This document shows, piece after piece, positions 32,680 through 40,968 of a stretch of DNA of 47,278 nt. The stretch is from NCBI GenBank assembly GCA_964573545.1, contig CAZNJQ010000003.1, forward strand, positions 1-47,278. Reading direction: 5' to 3'. How positions within the stretch are numbered: position 1 is the first letter of the stretch; the number at the start of each line of letters is the position of its first letter. The DNA is from CAZNJQ01 sp964573545. Lineage in GTDB: Bacteria > Patescibacteriota > Minisyncoccia > Phycocordibacterales > UBA2135. The position numbers and the translations under genes are program-made. The notes under the pieces are model-generated. The model was not told the DNA's origin. It saw only the letters and a program-made list of their open reading frames with translations, and searched no databases.

Positions 32680-32709
32680 TTTCTACAAGAGAATACGTAT
32701 GCCTGTCAA
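32680..32709 (-). promoter_or_regulatory. Promoter of the motor-like cluster
   Basis: Minus strand TTGACA (32704-32709), 18-base spacer, TAGAAA (32680-32685). Its -35 box is 29 bases from the -35 box of the divergent degP-like gene. Confidence 0.6.
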
Positions 32710-32738
32710 TCTCCGCAGAAAGAACAACGCCGTGAACC

Positions 32739-32768
32739 TTGACGTACGACGAAAAAAGTATTTATATT
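32739..32768 (+). promoter_or_regulatory. Promoter of the HtrA/DegP-like gene
   Basis: TTGACG (32739-32744), 18-base spacer, TATATT (32763-32768). GGGAGG lies about seven bases before ATG 32815. Confidence 0.65.
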
Positions 32769-32814
32769 ACGACAGAAGCCAGTACCGTTACATAGGTCAT
32801 CGGGAGGTGGCATT

Positions 32815-33912
32815 ATGAGAAAACTCTCGGCTATTTCCGCCCTTTTCGCGATCATCTTGTTCTGCCCTGTAAGTATGGCCGGTGAATCTCCGCATGCGAG
32901 TTTTTCGCCAGTCGTTAAAAAAGTTTTGCCGTCGGTCGTAAAGATCGAGGTGTTCAAGATGGCTGCGAGCAACTCGGAGAGAAGCGGCCTGCAATTGCAG
33001 CTGCCGCCGGATTCAATGCTCCATAAATTTTTTGAAAAGAAAAAGCCGGCAGCCCCAGTGGAAAAGCCGAGGAAAAAACTTTTCTCACGGGGGTCAGGAT
33101 TCATCATCGACAAGAGCGGATATATTCTCACGAACCACCATGTCATCGCCGACGCAGGGTCCGTGGAAGTCATTTTTGAAAACAATACCCGAGCTGTCGC
33201 GGAAATCGTAGGGTTCAGTAATGAAGTCGATATCGCGCTCCTCAAGGTCAACCCCCAGCGACATCCACTCCTGCCAGCCGTCCTTGGAAATTCCGAGGCT
33301 GTTGAGATCGGCGATTGGATGATCGCTATCGGAAATCCGTTCGGCGTCGGGACATCGGTGACACTCGGCATTATTTCCGGCCTCAACCGGAATATCGGTC
33401 CTCCTGTGAATTACCTTCAGACCGATACCCCGATAAACACCGGGAACTCCGGCGGACCGCTGTTCAACGCATCCGGAGAGGTCGTCGGAATCAACACGGC
33501 AATTTTCTCGCCATCTGGCGGAAGTGTCGGTATCGGATTCGCGACGCCGTCCAATCTGGCATCGGTTGTCGTCGATGAACTCCGCACGTACGGGCGCGTT
33601 CGTGAAAAATGGCTCGGCATCGCGGCGCAAGGGGCAAGTGGAGACGATCCTTCTGCGACGGAGGAAGAAGAATCTCTCGGCGTTCTCGTCAAAAGTGTCG
33701 GGGCGCAAAGTCCGGCAAAAGAAGCGGGTATGAAACCGGGTGATTCCATCGTCTCGTTTAATGGACAAACCGTGCGGAGCACGAGAGACTTCAAGGCCGC
33801 TCTCTTCTCTGTAAGGATCGGCGAGACAGTAAACATCACAGTCCTTCGAAATAGCCAAGAAAAGATTCTCCGGGTTGAGATGAAGGCGCGTCCAGAACGG
33901 CCAGCGCAATAG
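32815..33912 (+). CDS. HtrA/DegP-like serine protease
   Basis: 365 residues with a signal peptide (about 1-22, LSAISALFAIILFCPVSMAG). The trypsin-like domain has an intact triad: His in ILTNHHVIAD (about 108), Asp in EVDIALLKV (about 138) and Ser in INTGNSGGPLF (about 210). One C-terminal PDZ domain follows (SVGAQSPAKEAGMKPGDSIV, VRIGETVNITVLRN). The single PDZ makes it DegS/HtrA-like in layout, but the signal appears cleavable. It would degrade misfolded proteins outside the membrane. It is transcribed divergently from the MotA/ExbB-like cluster from closely spaced promoters, which suggests shared control. Confidence 0.95.
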   Translation: MRKLSAISALFAIILFCPVSMAGESPHASFSPVVKKVLPSVVKIEVFKMAASNSERSGLQLQLPPDSMLHKFFEKKKPAAPVEKPRKKLFSRGSGFIIDKSGYILTNHHVIADAGSVEVIFENNTRAVAEIVGFSNEVDIALLKVNPQRHPLLPAVLGNSEAVEIGDWMIAIGNPFGVGTSVTLGIISGLNRNIGPPVNYLQTDTPINTGNSGGPLFNASGEVVGINTAIFSPSGGSVGIGFATPSNLASVVVDELRTYGRVREKWLGIAAQGASGDDPSATEEEESLGVLVKSVGAQSPAKEAGMKPGDSIVSFNGQTVRSTRDFKAALFSVRIGETVNITVLRNSQEKILRVEMKARPERPAQ

Positions 33913-33924
33913 AATATATTTAGA

Positions 33925-33957
33925 GAATGCTGCGATATGCGGCATTTTTTCTTTTTT
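33925..33957 (+). terminator. Terminator of the HtrA/DegP-like gene
   Basis: AATGC-t-GC pairs with GC-g-GCATT around GATAT, followed by TTTTTTCTTTTTT. Confidence 0.8.
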
Positions 33958-34054
33958 CCGGACACGACTATATACGCGCGCAACGAATGCTTTTGATTGC
34001 GATTACCCCTCGTGTGCTATAGGATTGCAGCAGACACTGCCGTGCGAGGGTTTA

Positions 34055-35038
34055 ATGCTCCGGGCGTTCTTTGCCAGCAAAAAGTGGTTCTTGTGGGCAT
34101 ATGGCGGAGGTACAGTGCTTTTCTTGCTTCTGTACGCGCAAGTCTCTGTCTCTGTGAAATTTAACGAGTGGTACGGCGGCTTTTACGATATCTTACAAAA
34201 GACCGGCGAGCACACCTTTGATGATTTCTATCAAAAACTCGTCGAATTCACGTGGCTTGCGATTCTGGCGATTATTATAGCCTCGATCACTAATTATCTG
34301 ACACGCTTGTATGCATTTTATTGGCGCAAGGCGATAACGTTTGACTACATCCCCCGCTGGCGCACCGTGGAGAAAGAACTTGAGGGTGCCTCCCAGCGTA
34401 TTCAGGAAGACGCGAGAGCATTTGCAAAAATCGTGGAATCGTTGGGACTTAAGACTATCCGCGCCCTTATGACGCTCGCTGCATTCTTGCCGATCCTTTG
34501 GGCATTGAGTGAGGGCATCACTATCAAATTCCTGGAAGGAGTTCCGGGGTCCCTGGTGTGGACAGCGCTTCTCGTAAGTCTCGGCGGAACAATTATCTCA
34601 TGGTTCGTGGGCATTAAACTGCCGGGGCTTGAATACAACAACCAGCGGGTAGAAGCGGCATTCCGAAAAGAGCTCGTCTATGGCGAGGACGACAAGGCGC
34701 ACCATGCGTCATTCGAGACCCTCGCGGAGCTTTTCACGGGCATCCAATTCAACTATCATCGCCTGTTTCTCCATTACGGCTATTTTGATCTCTGGGCGAA
34801 CCTGTACAACCAGATCATGGTCGTCGTACCGTTCGTCATCGCCGGTCCAGCGCTTTTTTCAGGAGCAATCACGCTGGGAACCTTGATCCAAATTTCAAAC
34901 GCCTTCGGGAAACTTGAAAACAGCTTCGGCATCTTCATTGACAACTGGACGACCGTCACGGAGCTGCGGAGCATCTGGAAGCGCCTGCGCGAGTTTGAGA
35001 CGAATCTCCTCACGCATGCCGTTAGCGCAAAAAGTTAA
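34055..35038 (+). CDS. SbmA/BacA-like membrane protein
   Basis: About 327 residues from ATG 34055 (GAGGG just upstream). A multi-span protein with the SbmA/BacA signature: a FNEWYGGFYDILQKTGEHT segment after helix 1, YLTRLYAFYWRKAIT, the central IVESLGLKTIRALMTLAAFL, LPGLEYNNQRVEAAFRKELV and FDLWANLYNQIMVVVPFVIA, ending TVTELRSIWKRLREFE. In Proteobacteria these proton-coupled importers take up microcin- and bleomycin-type peptides. The length is a little below E. coli SbmA (about 400). It is unexpected in a Patescibacterium; uptake of peptides as nutrients is a possible role. TATAGG at about 34019 could be its -10. Confidence 0.85.
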   Translation: MLRAFFASKKWFLWAYGGGTVLFLLLYAQVSVSVKFNEWYGGFYDILQKTGEHTFDDFYQKLVEFTWLAILAIIIASITNYLTRLYAFYWRKAITFDYIPRWRTVEKELEGASQRIQEDARAFAKIVESLGLKTIRALMTLAAFLPILWALSEGITIKFLEGVPGSLVWTALLVSLGGTIISWFVGIKLPGLEYNNQRVEAAFRKELVYGEDDKAHHASFETLAELFTGIQFNYHRLFLHYGYFDLWANLYNQIMVVVPFVIAGPALFSGAITLGTLIQISNAFGKLENSFGIFIDNWTTVTELRSIWKRLREFETNLLTHAVSAKS

Positions 35039-35087
35039 GGTATATGAAACGCCCGCGCATACAGTGCCGGGTGTTTTTTGTTTTATG

Positions 35088-35111
35088 GGCTCGCACCATC
35101 TGGTGCGAGCC
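35088..35111. terminator. Perfect hairpin after the SbmA-like gene
   Basis: GGCTCGCACCA (35088-35098) and TGGTGCGAGCC (35101-35111) with loop TC. There is no good T-tract; a weaker hairpin with GTTTTTTG precedes it at about 35049-35080. Together they probably end the SbmA-like transcript. Confidence 0.5.
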
Positions 35112-35180
35112 GTTTCGCTATAAAGCGACATGGCATTAAGACGTATCGTTGTATACCGTGTGATATACTTAAAAAACGCT

Positions 35181-35780
35181 ATGCATCTTTATCAAGAAAA
35201 AAAATTCAATATACCAAATCTGAAGGGGCTCTCGCAAAAACAGCTTGAAGTCCACCTGGGACTCTACGCAGGCTATGTAAAGCACGTGAATCTCCTGCGG
35301 GAGAACATTGCGGCACTCGAGAAAGAAGACAAAGAAAAGCACGCGTATACGATTGCCGAGCTGCGGCGGCGTTTCTCGTTTGAGTTTGACGGCATGCGCA
35401 TGCACGAATACTACTTTGAGACGTTCGAGAAGGGACCCGTTTCGGCAGATGCCGCAGGGGCTCTCGCGGAAGCAGTTTCTTCAAAATACGGCTCATGGGA
35501 ACAATTCATCGCGCACTTCACCGCAGTTGGCATGACACGCGGCATCGGGTGGGCAGTGCTCTACTGGGACCCACGCGGAGAGACACCGCACGCATCCTGG
35601 GTGAGCGACCATGAACTGGGGCACCTTGCGGGACTTCCTATTATCCTCGCCATGGATATGTGGGAACACGCCTATATGGTTGACTACACGCCTGCCGAAA
35701 AATCAAAATACATCGCCGCGTTTCTTGAAAACACGAACTGGAGCGTCGTAGAAAAACGATTCGCAGAATCCTGCCGCTGA
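35181..35780 (+). CDS. Fe/Mn superoxide dismutase
   Basis: 199 residues, the normal SOD size. Metal ligands are recognisable: His in YAGYVKHVNLL (about 32), His in MRMHEYYFETF (about 75), and Asp/His in LAMDMWEHAYMVDY (about 161-165). SWEQFIAHFTAVGMTRGIGW matches the family helix-strand region; the second motif differs from the common HHxTYVxN form. It would convert superoxide to peroxide in the cytoplasm. ATG 35181 begins the conserved part; upstream codons to 35130 are not conserved. TATACT (35165-35170) lies ten bases before. Metal preference cannot be decided here. Confidence 0.93.
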   Translation: MHLYQEKKFNIPNLKGLSQKQLEVHLGLYAGYVKHVNLLRENIAALEKEDKEKHAYTIAELRRRFSFEFDGMRMHEYYFETFEKGPVSADAAGALAEAVSSKYGSWEQFIAHFTAVGMTRGIGWAVLYWDPRGETPHASWVSDHELGHLAGLPIILAMDMWEHAYMVDYTPAEKSKYIAAFLENTNWSVVEKRFAESCR

Positions 35781-35802
35781 AAAAGAAAATACGAGTGCGT
35801 GG

Positions 35803-35854
35803 GCACTTGAGTAATAACTATACGACCGTCAAGTTATTACTCAGGTGCTTTTTT
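35803..35854. terminator. Long bidirectional terminator between the SOD gene and comEC
   Basis: GCACTTGAGTAATAACT (35803-35819) pairs with AGTTATTACTCAGGTGC (35832-35848), 17 bp with one G-T pair, then TTTTTT. The comEC stop (35837) lies inside it. Confidence 0.9.
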
Positions 35855-37336
35855 ATATACAAGGAACAAGAGTATCGCGTATGCGGCATATGCCGCAAAA
35901 AGAAGCCATGCGGAGAAGTGCGGAATGGCGATGGACGCGAACGGGAGCGAATCAAAAAAAGAAACAACGGAAAGTTCATACTGGAGCAACCCGTACGCGA
36001 TAAATGCAAATGGCGCCGCGAGCGCGGCGTGGATGAGGCCGAGCACGCCCGTCAGGAACCCGAAAAACATCGTCGCCGGAACAAGTACGAGTATAAGCAA
36101 GTTCACGGGCAGCGCGACAACGCTCAACATGCCGCTCGTATATAAAAGAAGCGGCAAGACAAAAAGCTGGGTCGCAATGGTCGCAGTCGCATATTCCCGG
36201 ACCTGCCACGTGGTCGGAAGAAAATTGAGATGTTTCTCGATAAGCGGCGCGACATAGAGAAGTCCGACCGTTGCGGCAAATGAGAGCTGGAATGACGGGT
36301 CAAAAACGAGAATCTGCGGATTGTGGAGAAGCATAAGAAACGCGGCCGCAAAGAGTGCTTGCGTAATGGCGTACACGCGCCCCGTCGCGCGGGCAAGAAG
36401 CACGAGAAGCGCCATAATGGCGGCACGAACGACAGTCGCCCCCGCCCCCACCATGAGCACAAATCCGACAATCGTTGCAGAGGAAAGAAAGAGTGCCATG
36501 GTGCGCGGAAGAAACGACGCAACGCGCCCGACGGCTTCCGCAAGAATGGTGATGTTGTATCCCGAAAGTACGACGATATGGATAATTCCGACAGTGCGAA
36601 ACGCATCCAGCACATCCTCGCCGAGGCCTCGCTTTGCGCCGAACACCATCCCGCCGACGAGCGAGGCATGCGGCTCCGGAAGCACGCGGGAAACAGAGCG
36701 CATAAGCGATTGTTTTATTGAAAAAAGCGCCGCCTGCGCCGGGTTGCCCCCTCCTTCTCCCGTGCGGACGAGCTCGGGATAAAACATCCGATACCCGATG
36801 CCATCTTTCCGCAAATACGACACGTAATCAAACTCACGTCCGGTATCGCCTGAAGAAAAATTCTGGGGCTTCCCCAGCTTTCCGCGCACGGTGACGATAT
36901 CGCCATATTGAAATGCGGGATAGTGCTCCGTAATAACGAGTATTTTTCCACTCGCGGACACAACCTCCTCGCCGCTTCCGAGCTCTTCCGCGCGGACAAC
37001 AAGATTCGTGTGGGTCTCTCTTACATCCGGTTCGTCAACCACGACGCCGCGAAGCACCACAGTGCTTCCGACTGCATTCTCAAGCGGTTCCGACTGATGC
37101 CTCACAGCGCTCATGTCATAGCGCAGTATGCCGAATGCGGATGACAGCAATACAATCCCCGCCACGCCAATATACGATATTCTCATGTTCTTGAGAACAT
37201 AAGAATATCGTATGAATAAAAACAGCGCACCGAGGGCGAATAGGAAAACCGGAAACGAAACTCCGAAATCAAAAAACGAGCGGAACGCTATCCCGCCCGC
37301 AAAACCCAAAAAAATCAGTGCGAACACCCTATTCAT
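35837..37336 (-). CDS. comEC: ComEC/Rec2 competence channel lacking the beta-lactamase domain
   Basis: 499 residues. An N-terminal membrane pair and OB-like domain (TVVLRGVVVDEPDVRETHTN, YGDIVTVRGKLGKPQNF) lead into the polytopic competence domain with LPEPHASLVGGMVFGAKRGL, FRTVGIIHIVVLSGYNITIL, LMVGAGATVVRAAIMALLVL and DPSFQLSFAATVGLLYVAPL. This inner-membrane channel carries single-stranded DNA into the cell during transformation. The usual C-terminal metallo-beta-lactamase domain is absent; the protein ends after the last helix (AILLFLVYKKAPE). That domain is encoded separately at 27358-28221. Its ATG overlaps the rnhA stop by four bases (ATGA), so the two are coupled. Confidence 0.93.
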   Translation of the reverse strand: MNRVFALIFLGFAGGIAFRSFFDFGVSFPVFLFALGALFLFIRYSYVLKNMRISYIGVAGIVLLSSAFGILRYDMSAVRHQSEPLENAVGSTVVLRGVVVDEPDVRETHTNLVVRAEELGSGEEVVSASGKILVITEHYPAFQYGDIVTVRGKLGKPQNFSSGDTGREFDYVSYLRKDGIGYRMFYPELVRTGEGGGNPAQAALFSIKQSLMRSVSRVLPEPHASLVGGMVFGAKRGLGEDVLDAFRTVGIIHIVVLSGYNITILAEAVGRVASFLPRTMALFLSSATIVGFVLMVGAGATVVRAAIMALLVLLARATGRVYAITQALFAAAFLMLLHNPQILVFDPSFQLSFAATVGLLYVAPLIEKHLNFLPTTWQVREYATATIATQLFVLPLLLYTSGMLSVVALPVNLLILVLVPATMFFGFLTGVLGLIHAALAAPFAFIAYGLLQYELSVVSFFDSLPFASIAIPHFSAWLLFAAYAAYAILLFLVYKKAPE

Positions 37337-37788
37337 AACAAACCGCCCTGCTTTGTCTTTTTATCTCCTTCATCCATCGCCTCGTTTGAGAGCGCATCGG
37401 CTTCCTTGTTTTTTTCGCGGGGGATGTGGGTAAATGTGATGTCGGGAATGTCGGAAACTTTCATGTTCCAGACTTTTATGAACTGCGGGAAAAGCGTCTC
37501 CTCTTTAATTTGATATTTTCCGGAGAGTTGGCGCGCGACAAGCTCGCTGTCGGTTCTCACCTCAATCGGCATGTGTTTTAATTTTTCTTTTCCAAACATC
37601 TTTTTGAGCGCCTGAAGCCCGAGGATGATAGCCTGGTACTCCGCCCAGTTGTTTGTCCGCACGCCAAGCGGCTCCGCGATTTTTTTAAGCACGTGCCCCG
37701 ATTCGTCCGTAATGAACACTCCTGCTCCAGCAGGTCCCGGGTTGCCTCGTGCGCCCCCGTCCGTATACATAATTATTTTTTTCAGCAT
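37333..37788 (-). CDS. rnhA: Ribonuclease HI family protein
   Basis: 151 residues; cleaves RNA in RNA-DNA hybrids. Catalytic carboxylates are visible: Asp in MYTDGGARGNPGPAGAG, Glu in RTNNWAEYQAIILGL, Asp in VRTDSELVARQL, and the last Asp in REKNKEADALSNEAMD. The form with WAEYQA and a short C-terminus is the archaeal/Gram-positive-like type rather than E. coli RnhA. It is coupled to comEC and preceded by recJ, forming a DNA-processing neighbourhood. It has a predicted leaderless promoter. Confidence 0.93.
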   Translation of the reverse strand: MLKKIIMYTDGGARGNPGPAGAGVFITDESGHVLKKIAEPLGVRTNNWAEYQAIILGLQALKKMFGKEKLKHMPIEVRTDSELVARQLSGKYQIKEETLFPQFIKVWNMKVSDIPDITFTHIPREKNKEADALSNEAMDEGDKKTKQGGLL

Positions 37789-37794
37789 AATCCT

Positions 37795-37823
37795 AGAATA
37801 TATCCGCGAAGGCCCGTGGGCAA
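37795..37823 (-). promoter_or_regulatory. Promoter of rnhA-comEC
   Basis: Minus strand TTGCCC (37818-37823), 17-base spacer, TATTCT (37795-37800), then six bases to ATG 37788. Confidence 0.6.
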
Positions 37824-37836
37824 CCCAGGGCGTTAT

Positions 37837-39543
37837 CTACATTTGTATTTCTAAAATACGGAGTCGGATTTCCGCACGCCCGCGGAATACATTCTGCTCT
37901 ATATGCGCTGAAACCGTGATGCGGGCACCCGGCACAATATTCCCCATATCCCATTTGCCGTCCGAAAAGAAATCAACCGCGCGCACAGGCACTCCCTCGT
38001 CCGTCTCCAAAACAAGCATGAGGTGATTTTTCTCCTTGCCAAAGCGGGATACTCCGCGGACCGGCACGTTTTCAAATAAAAATATCGGTTTGGGATTCCC
38101 CGTGCCGAACGGAGCAAGCGCGCGAAGACGGCCCCAGTTCTCTTCCGTCACCTCGCGGAGCGGGAGCTTCACGGGTTCGGACATGGCTGCCCTTTTTTCC
38201 GCGGCTATATCCATATGTTCGCCGCTCTCTCTCATTGCGTCAAACGCCGAGAAAAGCGCCTCTTCAAGAAAATGAATTTTATCATCGGGGATGGAGAATC
38301 CTCCAGAGCCCGCATGTCCCCCGAAATCACTGAACGATTCGCGCGCACGCTCCATGAGGCGCACGAGATTCACCGTATCGGAGCGGCACGAACCCTTGAG
38401 TACGTCACTTTCTCCCCGTCCCCATAAAAATACGGGGCGTTTGTAGCTCTGGCAGAGCGTGTTCGCCGCAAGACCCAAGACTCCCGGCTGCCAGCGCGGA
38501 TTCCCCATGACGATGACCCGCTCTGGCTCTTTTTCTGCAAGCCGCGCGTGTGCCTCTTTCATAATATTCGCGACAAGCCATTTGCGCTTGGTATTCAAGT
38601 CTTCAAGGTGCGCGTACGTCCGCGCCGCCGTGTTCTCGTCTCCGGCGGAAAGAAAATAAAATCCGTGTATCGGGTCATCCATCCTGCTTGCGGCGTTGAT
38701 GCGCGGACCAATAACGAATCCGATATCGTCTTCGGTAAGATACCGCTGGTCAACGGAGAGATTCCGGAAGAGCTTCATGAGCCCGTGCCGAGGGCTCTTG
38801 CGAAGCACTTTGAGGCCGTAGTACGCAAGCGCCCTGTTCTCGCCGGTAAGCGGCACCATGTCGGAAACCGTCGCGATCGCGACCATATCAAGGAGCCATT
38901 TCTCCCACCCCTCCGGCACGGAAAACATACCGAGCTCGCGGCCGCGCGTAAGAAGCGCTTGCACGAGCTTGAACGCAACACCAGCTCCGCAGAGATGCCG
39001 ATACGGGTAGGTATCATCTTCGCGGTTCGGATTTATGACCGCACATGCGGGCGGCAATTCGTCACGCACGACGCCATCCTCGCCCGCTTGCTGATGCGGC
39101 AGATGGTGGTCGGTTACGATGACATCAATGCCCGCTTTCTGCGCCATTGTAACTTCTTCAATATCGGAGATGCCGCAATCCGCGGTCACGATAACACGTG
39201 CGCCTTCGCCCGCGAACTTCATGATCGCTCCGGTATTGAGCCCATATCCTTCGCGGTGCCGATGGGGAATATAATTTTGGAAATTGGTATACCCGATTTT
39301 TTTGAAGAAATCGTGAAGAACGACCCCTGCCGGAGTGCCGTCAGTGTCGTAGTCGGTGTAGATGACAATATATTCGTCGCCTTGAATAGCTTTGAGTATC
39401 CGCGAGACCGCCGCATCCATATCCTTGAGGAGAAACGGATTATGGAGATGAGTGCCGTAATCCGGGTTCAAAAATGCCGCAATTTCTTCGTCGCGGGAAA
39501 TCCCCCGTTGTTCAAGCAGGGTTTTTATAAGCGCTTCGGACAT
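37837..39543 (-). CDS. recJ: Single-stranded-DNA exonuclease RecJ
   Basis: 568 residues; a 5'-3' exonuclease on single-stranded DNA for recombination and mismatch repair. DHH-phosphoesterase motifs: VIYTDYDTDGTPAG (64-70), VTADCGI, VTDHHLPH (DHH), CGAGVAFKLVQAL and a DHHA1 domain with GGHAGSGGFSI. A C-terminal OB-like domain (RITVSAHIEQNVFRGRAEIR) follows. The first motif reads DYDTDGT where DYDVDG is commoner. It pairs logically with ssb and recA in the same window. The promoter is the extended -10 type with a leaderless start. Confidence 0.96.
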   Translation of the reverse strand: MSEALIKTLLEQRGISRDEEIAAFLNPDYGTHLHNPFLLKDMDAAVSRILKAIQGDEYIVIYTDYDTDGTPAGVVLHDFFKKIGYTNFQNYIPHRHREGYGLNTGAIMKFAGEGARVIVTADCGISDIEEVTMAQKAGIDVIVTDHHLPHQQAGEDGVVRDELPPACAVINPNREDDTYPYRHLCGAGVAFKLVQALLTRGRELGMFSVPEGWEKWLLDMVAIATVSDMVPLTGENRALAYYGLKVLRKSPRHGLMKLFRNLSVDQRYLTEDDIGFVIGPRINAASRMDDPIHGFYFLSAGDENTAARTYAHLEDLNTKRKWLVANIMKEAHARLAEKEPERVIVMGNPRWQPGVLGLAANTLCQSYKRPVFLWGRGESDVLKGSCRSDTVNLVRLMERARESFSDFGGHAGSGGFSIPDDKIHFLEEALFSAFDAMRESGEHMDIAAEKRAAMSEPVKLPLREVTEENWGRLRALAPFGTGNPKPIFLFENVPVRGVSRFGKEKNHLMLVLETDEGVPVRAVDFFSDGKWDMGNIVPGARITVSAHIEQNVFRGRAEIRLRILEIQM

Positions 39544-39550
39544 GCTGAAG

Positions 39551-39559
39551 AGTATACCA
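39551..39559 (-). promoter_or_regulatory. Extended -10 promoter of recJ
   Basis: Minus strand TG-G-TATACT (TATACT = 39551-39556), then exactly seven bases to ATG 39543. Confidence 0.6.
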
Positions 39560-39603
39560 TGCGCGCCTTGCGCTCGACTGAGCGGCCATTCGCCGCTATC
39601 CGC

Positions 39604-40413
39604 TTACCGAATAGCGTATGTGATCGTCACGTAGGAGGTTATGGTGTTTTCCCCGGAAGGGATCTGTTGCGCTTCCACCGCCCCGCCCCTGCCGAACGCT
39701 TCCGTTGAGAGCGAGAAGTCTTTGGCAAAGATCGGTACGCCGCCGCCCTCGCTAAAACTCACTATTTTCACGAGACGCACGTCTAGGTCGCGTGCGAGAG
39801 TGCGCGCTTTTTCTTCAGCATCGGTAATCGCTTTCTTCCGCGCGTCGCGCAGTACCGTATCCTCGTCTTCGACGACAAAATCAATGCTGCTTATATTCAT
39901 CGCGCCGAGTGCGCCGATCTGAGCAAGCGCATCACCCACCGACTCGTCATTTTTCATCTTCACTTGTATCCAGTGCGCAACTTCATAACCGGCAAATACC
40001 CGCTCCCCAGGCACAGGGAACCCGTCTTGATTCTTTGTTTCGCGATATTCATATCGCGGAGAAATGGAATAACTCGTAGTCTTGATGTTTTTCTCTGGGA
40101 TATCCATGTCTTTGAGCGCGTCGAGTATCGCATTCATTTTTGTCGTATTCGCTTCCTGCGCCCTGGTAACCTCTGCCGCCTCTTCGATCACTGCAAAGGA
40201 AAATCGCGCGGTGTCGGGAATAACCATAACCTCTCCTTTTCCGGAGACGGAAATCGTATTGCGAAACTCGATTCCTTGCCCGACGAATTTCCACGACTGC
40301 ACCTCGCCGATGGATTGCGTAAGGAAGAGAAGAATCGCCGAAACGATGAGCGCAATACCGGCCCAAAATACTACGGCGATGTTCTTGTCTATATATTCTT
40401 TGAATGGAGGCAT
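39604..40413 (-). CDS. SIMPL-domain (DUF541) membrane-anchored protein
   Basis: 269 residues. One N-terminal transmembrane helix (about 12-32, AVVFWAGIALIVSAILLFLT) and an extracytoplasmic SIMPL/DUF541 domain: ISVSGKGEVMVIPDTARFSF, EANTTKMNAILDALKDMDIP, NIKTTSYSISPRYEY, YEVAHWIQVKMKN and ARKKAITDAEEKARTLARDL. Bacterial members (for example BP26 and YggE) are oxidative-stress-linked envelope proteins of unclear mechanism. The gene lies downstream of recJ in coordinates but reads into it on the same strand; a 15-bp tandem repeat sits in its upstream region. Confidence 0.9.
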   Translation of the reverse strand: MPPFKEYIDKNIAVVFWAGIALIVSAILLFLTQSIGEVQSWKFVGQGIEFRNTISVSGKGEVMVIPDTARFSFAVIEEAAEVTRAQEANTTKMNAILDALKDMDIPEKNIKTTSYSISPRYEYRETKNQDGFPVPGERVFAGYEVAHWIQVKMKNDESVGDALAQIGALGAMNISSIDFVVEDEDTVLRDARKKAITDAEEKARTLARDLDVRLVKIVSFSEGGGVPIFAKDFSLSTEAFGRGGAVEAQQIPSGENTITSYVTITYAIR

Positions 40414-40444
40414 ATATATTCTTTAGTTATCCTGTAATACATTT

Positions 40445-40474
40445 CATTGTATCAAAACTCATTGTATCAAAACC
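40445..40474. repeat. Perfect 15-bp tandem repeat upstream of the SIMPL gene
   Basis: TCATTGTATCAAAAC occurs at 40445-40459 and again at 40460-40474 without mismatch. On the minus strand it reads GTTTTGATACAATGA, each copy containing a TGATACAAT promoter-like -10. It could be a duplicated promoter or a regulator site. Confidence 0.8.
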
Positions 40475-40485
40475 AACCACTGAGG

Positions 40486-40938
40486 CTACTCCCCATCTGA
40501 CAAGCGCGCTAAAAATCCCACTATAAAAAACGTCGCAAGGCCCGTAACCGCGAGCTCCGCAAGCGGACTTATGCCGAGTCCGAACACCGTTGGCATTGCT
40601 TTTGCATACGACCACTTTAAAAGCAGGTACAACCCTTTATATTCAATGCCTATGGCAAAAAGAACGCCGAGAGAGATCGTGAACGCGCACATGCGGAACG
40701 AGAGCGCGCGTATCCAGAAAAAATCTTTGAAGAAAAATCCCCCGAGTATATAAATGGCGAAGAGATACAGGGCGTCTCCTGCTGACGCTCGCAACATCAA
40801 ACGGATATAGTCTCTTTCGTCAAGCCACTGCCTCTCGTAGAGATACGCCCCGTGAAGCACCTCCCAGAAAAAATTAAGAAAGAAACTGACGACGACAACG
40901 CCGGCAGAGAGCGCCATGATTTTTTGAGCTTTACTCAT
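40486..40938 (-). CDS. Four-span membrane protein of unknown function
   Basis: 150 residues with about four transmembrane helices (about 7-28, 50-70, 82-102 and 118-142): MALSAGVVVVSFFLNFFWEV, DALYLFAIYILGGFFF, CAFTISLGVLFAIGIEYKGL and SPLAELAVTGLATFFIVGFL. The aromatic NFFWEVLHGAYLY after helix 1 and IEYKGL in helix 3 look family-specific, but I cannot name the family. The gene is divergent from 40969 with only 30 bases between start codons. Confidence 0.7.
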   Translation of the reverse strand: MSKAQKIMALSAGVVVVSFFLNFFWEVLHGAYLYERQWLDERDYIRLMLRASAGDALYLFAIYILGGFFFKDFFWIRALSFRMCAFTISLGVLFAIGIEYKGLYLLLKWSYAKAMPTVFGLGISPLAELAVTGLATFFIVGFLARLSDGE

Positions 40939-40968
40939 GAACTGTTTCTGTGATACGGTAATTCTATC

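Noticed and set aside
38548..39708. Long plus-strand frame (386 codons) opposite recJ
   Set aside because: It is the antisense of a clear RecJ gene; the composition is His/Arg-rich with no recognisable domain.
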